Assembly (NCBI GenBank): GCA_049511335.1
Contig: JBEKYD010000113.1
Span: 1-21,732, forward strand
Length of the DNA: 21,732 nucleotides
Reading direction: 5' to 3'
From: JBEKYD01 sp049511335
Lineage (GTDB): Bacteria; Acidobacteriota; Terriglobia; Bryobacterales; Bryobacteraceae
Under the pieces are notes generated by a model. It did not search any database, was not told the origin of the DNA, and saw only the letters and a list, made by a program, of their open reading frames with translations. Below, in pieces: positions 16,272-21,732 of the stretch. The translations under genes were made by a program, and so were the position numbers. Within the stretch, counting starts at the first letter, position 1, and the number at the start of each line of letters is the position of its first letter.

Positions 16272-16348
16272 GTTGTATCGGGAATGCGCCGGCACTCCGG
16301 CTGTATCTCCCACCTCAACCCTCTTGGCCGACGCACTCCCGATACAAC
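16272..16348. repeat. 77-bp inverted-repeat (MITE-like) element
   Basis: GTTGTATCGGGA (16272-16283) and TCCCGATACAAC (16337-16348) are perfect 12-bp inverted repeats that extend to 16 of 17 bp. They point outward like transposon ends. No target duplication is visible. It could also be a long RNA hairpin. Confidence 0.5.
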
Positions 16349-16466
16349 GCTTATGACTCCTGTCCACCAGAGCCGTATCGGAAAAATCCAGCATTTCGCT
16401 TGATGTCCTCCCCGCCCCGAGGTAATGTTCACATGGCTACCGATATGGCCCATTAAGAGGACCTAA

Positions 16467-16588
16467 ATGACTGATTTGATTTTGGTTCCGCAGGCTGCCC
16501 ATTGGCCGGCTCAAGTCCCTGCACTGGTTCCGCCTCTCCAGCGGCGTCTGCAGTGGGAGGAACGACTGCTAATCAAAAGTCTCATAAC
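16467..16588 (+). pseudogene. Possible severed N-terminus of a tyrosine recombinase/integrase
   Basis: An AAGAGGA ribosome site precedes ATG 16467, and the product starts MTDLILVPQAAHWPAQVPAL. This resembles the N-terminus of tyrosine recombinases that read LVP...PAQV.ALVLDSV. After about 20 residues the match ends and the frame runs into the 3' end of the oppositely oriented STAND gene. It looks like a gene cut by insertion or deletion. Recognition is from a short stretch only. Confidence 0.35.
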
Positions 16589-17792
16589 TTATCGCGAGCG
16601 AAGCGCCTCCTCCAAATGGTGGGCGTCAGAGACCCCCAGTCGCACCAAAGCAGCCAAGAGGCTGTCGATCTCGCCCCTTAGCGACTGATCGGCATCACAT
16701 GCCGTCGTGTCCAGCCGGACAATCGCATCGATCACCGAACAAAGGCGCCGGCCGATATCGGAATCCATCCAGAATGAGTGGTCGTTGGGTTGGGCGGTGA
16801 GCCAAGCCTTAGCCGCGGCGACGATAACAGGCAGCTGTGCCGTTCGTGGCGAGACTTCGAGCAGGTTTAGCAGTACGATGGCCACGAACAGAAATGTCCC
16901 GCTTTCGGCAAGAACCTTCACGGTGCGAAGGAAGGGATCGAGTCGGTCAATGCCTTTCGGCAGTAGGTAGCACTTCGCGGGCTGAAGGGTGCTGTACTCG
17001 TTGAAGAAAAACGTCGCGGCGGCGGGGCCAAGGTGCGTCTCAATTCTCTCCGACCGATCGCGGCTGTGGCGGAGCCAAACACCGGACGCCATCATTCGCC
17101 TCGCTAATTGAGCGCGTATGTCCACGGCTTGGGTTCTGTTGATGCCGCGATCGTTGAAATAGACATCGTCAACATTGCGGATGAATATGGTGGCGATGTC
17201 GCAGAACGACTCATCCGGCAGCGACGTGATCGGCGCAATCGCCACCTCCTTCACTTGATCCGAATTTAGGCCGGCGAGGCAGGCCGAGTTTGAAATAGGC
17301 GTCATTCCATTCGCGTGGAGGGCGATCGACGTCTTCATGGGCCTCAAGTTGTGAGCCGTTCGCCGCGTAGGTCCAGGGCGCATACGTCTGGGCGATGTCG
17401 CGTAGCCAGGGTCTCGTCGCGACATCGAAAAGAGAGGCCGCACCGGCGAGCCATAGCGCGGCCGAATGGTGATCGGTCTGCACCTGCGGGGCTGCGGGTT
17501 CTTCCGCAGACTCTAGCCACCGCCTTCCGATGTGGGAGCGGTGCCTTGAGCGGGCGGGCTCCAGCGGAAACTCGGGCCATCGGGGTTCCGCGCCGCCGAT
17601 CGTTAACCAAGCAAGCTCTGCCTCGACCGCCCTTGCGACTCCGACGCGACAATCCTCACGGCGGACCGTGTATTTCTGTTCCGACGTGCCCCATTCCCTT
17701 CGCGGATAACGACGCGCGGAGAGAGCGCTTCGTAAAACCGCGCACGGCAGGCGTTCGTCGATCGCGTCAAGGACACTACCGAAGCTGCGCAT
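16589..17792 (-). pseudogene. C-terminal part of the nuclease-STAND protein, out of frame with the main ORF
   Basis: Two segments continue the large STAND protein. Segment one (17792-17283) is in another frame and includes ALWLAGAASLFDVATRPWLR and QTYAPWTYAANGSQLEAHED, ending REWNDAYFKL. Segment two (about 17281-16589) returns to the original frame: CLAGLNSDQVKEVAIAP, ending SDAHHLEEALRSR. A likely single indel sits near 17282 (FKL to ACLAGL). The first shift lies somewhere after about 17800 and its exact point is unclear, because the text around it (17600-17790) does not look well conserved in either frame. All helical, with no recognisable enzymatic motif; presumably the sensor or scaffold end of the protein. 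With these parts the gene spans 4557 bp (about 1518 codons). Confidence 0.6.
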
Positions 17793-20700
17793 TTACAGCC
17801 GTTAAGGTTGAGTGCATGAACAACCATAAATTCGGGATCGCCCAGATTCGATTGGGGATTTGGCTGGCCAAGGCGCAAGGCCGCTCGGCGAAGCAACTCG
17901 GTCAGAAGATCGCGGTTCTCGGATGCCTCGTCCAATGCATATGATGCGAGAAGCTGTTCAAGCGACAAGCGGCGAGAGGCGCGCGCCTTCAGACTGTCAA
18001 GCGTGGCCGCTCCCATTGGCTCTTTCTGAAGCGCCTTAAGGCCGAAAATGTCCGGCACCTCGATGTTGTCTTGCATCTCCCGCTCGCGATCGAGACACAG
18101 AAGTTCAGGACAAGCAAGGTATGGGATCGCTGCATCCCGTGATTGCTCTCCATGGGAAATCAGCAGATCTACCGCGACCAGCAGATAAGCCGCAGGCACA
18201 ATCGCGGTCCCGATAGCGTCGGCCAAAACCTTGTCGAACGGCTCTCCCGCATCGATCCGACTGTGCGCCCACGCCTCAAGGGCCATGAGCGCGGACACTA
18301 CGATTGCCGACGCCGCACCGACATCACGCGACCAATTGTAGGATCGAATCCACGGAAAAAGCCTCTCTCTTCCATCCGGAAATCTGATCGTTATCGCATC
18401 ATCACCGAACGCGCGTCCCCCGCTCTTTCGGGAAATCTCGTGATCGACGAGTCGGCGGATCAGTTTCAGACCGTGTTCCGGCCCGGCAACCAGTAAATCC
18501 AAAAAAGGACCTTGGGCCGGCGATGCCGGAACAAAATCAAAATTCTGATGGCCGAAGGGCTCCCGGAACGGACCGTCTTCATCCTCCTCCGCCTTCGACA
18601 GCAGCAGGTCAGCAGTCAACTCCGCGAATTCTTCCGGTGCCGCCCGCGCAAGCATGCCGCGGAATTTGGGGAGTTCACGCGCGCCTCGATATCTGTCGGC
18701 GCGCTCTTTGAGCATTCGAATATACAGGACGGCGAGATCCGGCACTTTGTCGCAAAACAAAAGAAACCCGGTGGTGAGATCGCTTGGGAGCGCGCTCATT
18801 TCATCTGGGTTCAGCTCGCCGCTGAATGGTCTTTGCTGCCCGGCGGCCCCTTGAATTTCGCTCAACCAATAGTAGAGCCAGCGGACCAGCGTCGGAGTTA
18901 ACACGTCCTTCCCAAACATGGCCGACGACCACGCGGTATAGAGTTCTACAACTTCGGGTAAAGCACCCGCCGGTACCCCCACACCCAAACTGAGCACCCA
19001 GACGATCAGCCGGTACCACGATAGCCCGGTCGGCAAATTCATCCCGACGGGTATGAGTTTCGGATCGATCCCAAGCGTGGCAAAGCGCTTCGCCGCAGGC
19101 TCTGCATCGACGGCCATGACAAGGCGAATGAGTTCGCGAAGCAGTTGTGCCCGGTCCTGCGCGAGTTGCGCAGCCACCTTGTTCAATACCTGTCCGGCGA
19201 CCTCTGAGCGCACTAGCGCGAGTAAAGCCATCCTGCGCCATGAACCGTGCGCCCCTTCCGTGCTCAGGGACAACAGAAAGGAATACCACGGGCCCGCATC
19301 AGCGTTCCGTTCGATCATCATGCGCGCCGCCAGCTCTATACCGCGCATGAGACTGGTCGGCACCGGTCGATCGAGCGACACCCCAGCGATCCGCCCTGGA
19401 TCGGAAAACAGTAGATTCGCAATCGCCCAATCCCGAAGAACATCGTGGCGAAAAGTTACCCTGTCATTGCCGAGATCTCGGACTGTCTCGCTTTTGACCA
19501 ATGCTGTGATTGCCGCAGCCGGACATTTCTTGGCGTCAAGCGGCTCGATGCGCAACAGTGCCTGGGACGCAAGCGCCACGAGCGCTCGTGTTCGTTCTCT
19601 ATGGCCCGCATCGAGCGCGCCGTCGGCCGTTTGCCACCATTGATCAGCCATTTCGACTTCGGTCCTCGGCATCTCGGAAGCCGGCCGGCTTGCCAGTCGT
19701 GCCAGACGAAACGGATTCCGCGTCACAGGCCGCGCCGGATGGTTCTCCGCGAGCAGGGCGTTCAGTTGCGGGGCCGCATCTCTCAATTCTTTGATTTCAG
19801 CGTCGCTCAGTTCGGTGATAACGACGGCTTCCGCGCGCCCCAGCCTATCGAGCGCCTCTGTTGGTAACCAGTTAGGCTCCGCTTCGCCAAAGCCGGTTCG
19901 CGCCGTCACGACGACCGAAAGGCCAGGGACCGTAGCGGCTTCGCGAACAAGATCGTTGACCGTCCTCCGTTCTTCTTCCCCATAGAAATCCAGACTATCC
20001 ACGAATAGAATGGCGCTGCCCGCACTCGCCATGTCCGAGAGAAGGTCGCGCGCCGAGCCGTCAAACCCGAGAGTTGCACGCATTGTCAGCCAGCCCCGGG
20101 GGATCGTGCGGCTCGGGCTCAAGACCATCACTTGCGCCCCGGTCGCCATTTGCGCGGCGAGATACTTCATTATGGCGGATTTCCCGACACCGGCATCGCC
20201 GCGGATTTCGACGTAACGCCCTTGATCCAGAGCCGCGCGAACCGCGGTCACCCGTTCTTCGCGCGCCAAAGCGACACCCGCCAGGCGATCGCCTATGTCG
20301 GCGAGTGCATGCTCCGCAGCCTCTTTCAGCGCTGACCGTAGAGACAAATGGCTCCTGTCGCCGGCCAGCCGAAATGAAAGTTTCTTTAGATCCTCGCGGA
20401 CTTCATTGCGCGAACGATCGCCGCCAGCTGATGCAATCTGCAGCGCAAGATTCGTGAGAGCGACGAAGAGTTCTGCCGCTCGCGGCGTGTCTACCGCGTC
20501 AAGCGCACGAGCGGCGCGTTCCTTCGCAAGATTTTCATCAGCAGAACCTTGGGCGGTGAAATCGAAGTGGAAAATCTGAAGCCGCCGCAGAATCCTCCAT
20601 ACGGTTTCGTCATCATCGCGAGCCCCCGCCTTCGCCAGTTGTGATCTGAAGGTGTTTACAAAGGCCCGTTTGTCGGCGCTTCCGGCGCCGGACCGATTAA

Positions 20701-21145
20701 TTCTGTTAATGAAGGTTGCCGCATCGCCCAACTGACGCGCCCATGTCAGCACATCTTGATAGGCTCCGTCGATTTTCTGCGAGGTTCGCGAGATCGCGAT
20801 GCCGAGTTCATACCGGGACTGCAGAAACTCGGGCTTAAGCAAAGTTTTTGCAATCTGTTCGATAACCGAATGAAAGACCCGATCGTTCGGTGCGAAACCA
20901 ACGCCGCGTTTGACTTGGATCTCTAGAATGGCACTCTCGCCGAGCGCGTCATGGGCGTGCACAATTACATCGTCGAGAGGATGCCCCTCCGCGCCTCGTT
21001 GAAACGCCACATGATCGATGAGGGTCCCGGGAAGGCCACGCGGCTCTGCACCCACGAGAAGCGCCAGCAGGTAGGAAGCACCGACTTGGCCCTCGAAGAG
21101 ACTGCCGGCCGGTCCTCTCGATGCTGGGCTCGTCCCTTCATTCAT
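17603..21145 (-). CDS. Large STAND-type ATPase with N-terminal PD-(D/E)XK-like nuclease domain; probable anti-phage defence protein
   Basis: The 1180-residue ORF begins with a restriction-endonuclease-like fold. After a helix with FEGQVGASYLLAL come DD (D59) and E-x-Q-x-K (E75, Q77, K79 in AILEIQVKR), a known variant of the PD-(D/E)XK active site. An ATPase of the STAND/NACHT type follows: Walker A GDAGVGKS (316-323), Walker B AILFVDSLD (378-386), a sensor VVVTAR (411-416), and a winged-helix-like part with VTFRHDVLRDWAIANLLF. The rest is helical repeats, typical of target-sensing regions. Family logic: target recognition activates the ATPase and unleashes nuclease activity that damages DNA in the infected cell. 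It stands alone, next to mobile elements. The ATG at 21145 lacks a clear Shine-Dalgarno. The last 50 or so residues are probably out-of-frame translation; the true C-terminus lies at 16589. Confidence 0.75.
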   Translation of the reverse strand: MNEGTSPASRGPAGSLFEGQVGASYLLALLVGAEPRGLPGTLIDHVAFQRGAEGHPLDDVIVHAHDALGESAILEIQVKRGVGFAPNDRVFHSVIEQIAKTLLKPEFLQSRYELGIAISRTSQKIDGAYQDVLTWARQLGDAATFINRINRSGAGSADKRAFVNTFRSQLAKAGARDDDETVWRILRRLQIFHFDFTAQGSADENLAKERAARALDAVDTPRAAELFVALTNLALQIASAGGDRSRNEVREDLKKLSFRLAGDRSHLSLRSALKEAAEHALADIGDRLAGVALAREERVTAVRAALDQGRYVEIRGDAGVGKSAIMKYLAAQMATGAQVMVLSPSRTIPRGWLTMRATLGFDGSARDLLSDMASAGSAILFVDSLDFYGEEERRTVNDLVREAATVPGLSVVVTARTGFGEAEPNWLPTEALDRLGRAEAVVITELSDAEIKELRDAAPQLNALLAENHPARPVTRNPFRLARLASRPASEMPRTEVEMADQWWQTADGALDAGHRERTRALVALASQALLRIEPLDAKKCPAAAITALVKSETVRDLGNDRVTFRHDVLRDWAIANLLFSDPGRIAGVSLDRPVPTSLMRGIELAARMMIERNADAGPWYSFLLSLSTEGAHGSWRRMALLALVRSEVAGQVLNKVAAQLAQDRAQLLRELIRLVMAVDAEPAAKRFATLGIDPKLIPVGMNLPTGLSWYRLIVWVLSLGVGVPAGALPEVVELYTAWSSAMFGKDVLTPTLVRWLYYWLSEIQGAAGQQRPFSGELNPDEMSALPSDLTTGFLLFCDKVPDLAVLYIRMLKERADRYRGARELPKFRGMLARAAPEEFAELTADLLLSKAEEDEDGPFREPFGHQNFDFVPASPAQGPFLDLLVAGPEHGLKLIRRLVDHEISRKSGGRAFGDDAITIRFPDGRERLFPWIRSYNWSRDVGAASAIVVSALMALEAWAHSRIDAGEPFDKVLADAIGTAIVPAAYLLVAVDLLISHGEQSRDAAIPYLACPELLCLDREREMQDNIEVPDIFGLKALQKEPMGAATLDSLKARASRRLSLEQLLASYALDEASENRDLLTELLRRAALRLGQPNPQSNLGDPEFMVVHALNLNGCKCAASVVSLTRSTNACRARFYEALSPRVVIREGNGARRNRNTRSAVRIVASESQGRSRQSLLG

Positions 21146-21732
21146 TTGAAGACATACTATTCAGGTTCGAAAATTACATTCTCCGTTCTCTGCGCGAACG
21201 GCAAGCGTCAATCTGAACTCCCCCAGACTGCTTGGCGTCATACAGCGTCGAATCGGCTGCACTGAGATCTATGACCCCCTCCAGCAATTATTGCAAGACT
21301 GACCTGCCATTGTCCCACCGTCACAAGAGAACTCGGCTGGACGCAGCAGGCGAATGACTGGGCCCCGCCACCACCCAATCATCCGACTAACAACATTCGG
21401 GGGTTCTACAGGATTACTCCCGGTAAACCCGCTATAATAGCATCCGCGAAAGTCCCTCGACCGAAAGTCAGGCGGGCCCTCTGCCAACCGCATCGCCGGA
21501 CGGGCGCCACGATATTCCGCCATATCGGACACTACCCCAGCGGCAGCGGACAGACGGAATCCGGCTCCGCCCAGGCCATTGAGGAGGCGGGCCGGCGAGA
21601 TCGGAACGGCCCTAGCCTCGATTTCCACGGTACTGCCTTGACCTAACATTTCGCTGGTTTCACGGCTCTAGGCGAAGCGGATCAGGAGCTGTTTGTTGCC
21701 GAACCACGGCATTTTCGTGGGCCTGTCCGCCA
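21146..21732. other. Right-edge region without a confident gene
   Basis: A 126-codon minus-strand ORF (21649-21269) is open but shows no recognisable family, has no good ribosome site and is Arg/Gly/Pro-rich, as chance ORFs in GC-rich DNA are. The last 60 bp on the minus strand read RPTKMPWFGNKQLLIRFA then TAG at 21671-21669, which could be the C-terminus of a gene entering from the right. The upstream control region of the STAND gene should also be here. Confidence 0.4.
21669..21730 (-). CDS. Possible C-terminal end of a gene entering from the right edge (partial)
   Basis: One of three frames open at the edge. It ends KMPWFGNKQLLIRFA and then TAG. The composition looks protein-like, but the fragment is only 20 codons and I do not recognise it. 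Confidence 0.2.

Larger units (their letters stand above)
16018..16588. other. Non-coding stretch: IS91 right end, small inverted-repeat element, integrase remnant
   Basis: Between the transposase stop and the STAND gene stop there is no complete gene. It contains the C-rich right end of the IS91 element to about 16266, a short inverted-repeat element (16272-16348), about 110 bp with nothing recognisable, and the possible 5' end of an integrase gene starting at 16467. Confidence 0.55.

Noticed and set aside
18512..18901. Plus-strand ORF opposite the STAND gene
   Set aside because: Antisense shadow; the minus frame is continuous and motif-bearing.
21430..21441. GCTATAATAGC as a promoter
   Set aside because: A TATAAT-like hexamer in a short palindrome, but no -35 box at suitable distance and no gene start just downstream.
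21269..21649. Minus-strand ORF of 126 codons near the right edge
   Set aside because: No family, no ribosome site, composition typical of chance ORFs; a stretch reading TGSNPVEPPN suggested a tRNA remnant but the DNA lacks the TTCGA arm.
1..21732. CRISPR arrays, rRNA and tRNA genes
   Set aside because: No regularly spaced repeats and no recognisable tRNA arms or rRNA stretches were seen on either strand.

Overview
The window is GC-rich bacterial DNA, most likely from an Acidobacteriota (Bryobacterales/Solibacter-like) genome. That placement is inferred from gene content: a receptor with a carboxypeptidase-regulatory-like N-terminus of the Acidobacterial type, a DHA2/HlyD/TolC efflux operon, an IS91-type transposase and a cytidylate-kinase-like protein. 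No rRNA, tRNA or CRISPR array was seen.

Layout. Positions 1-1340 (minus strand) hold the start of a NiFe-hydrogenase-type accessory operon: an iron-sulfur beta subunit followed by a cyclic-nucleotide-binding-domain protein that runs off the left edge. Positions 1732-4399 (minus) hold a polysaccharide-use pair, an outer-membrane receptor and a secreted GH28 pectinase, both damaged. Positions 4882-10800 (minus) are an intact co-directional run: a DUF883/LEA-like helical protein behind a sigma54-type promoter, TolC, HlyD/EmrA, a 14-TM EmrB-type pump, a receiver-domain protein and a cytidylate-kinase-like protein. Positions 10991-12800 (minus) hold a GAF/AAA+ sigma54 activator with a central deletion. 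Positions 12888-13940 (minus) hold a heavily decayed radical SAM gene preceded by a 43-codon ORF whose stop overlaps its start. Positions 14231-16348 (plus) hold a small membrane protein with a long leader that is repeated at 4511, an IS91-family transposase with a mutated HUH motif, and a short inverted-repeat element. Positions 16589-21145 (minus) hold a large nuclease-STAND ATPase, probably an anti-phage defence protein, abutting what looks like the severed start of an integrase gene.

How it fits together. The efflux genes form a complete tripartite system, possibly co-transcribed with the sigma54-driven stress-type protein and regulated by the neighbouring activator, although that activator is broken here. 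The receptor and GH28 enzyme would have supported plant-polymer uptake and breakdown. The right third looks like a mobile or defence island.

The window is unusually rich in lesions. GH28, the receptor, the activator, the radical SAM gene, the transposase and the STAND gene each carry frameshifts, stops, deletions or a lost catalytic residue, while the efflux block is intact. This could be real decay around mobile elements or partly assembly error, and raw reads would decide.
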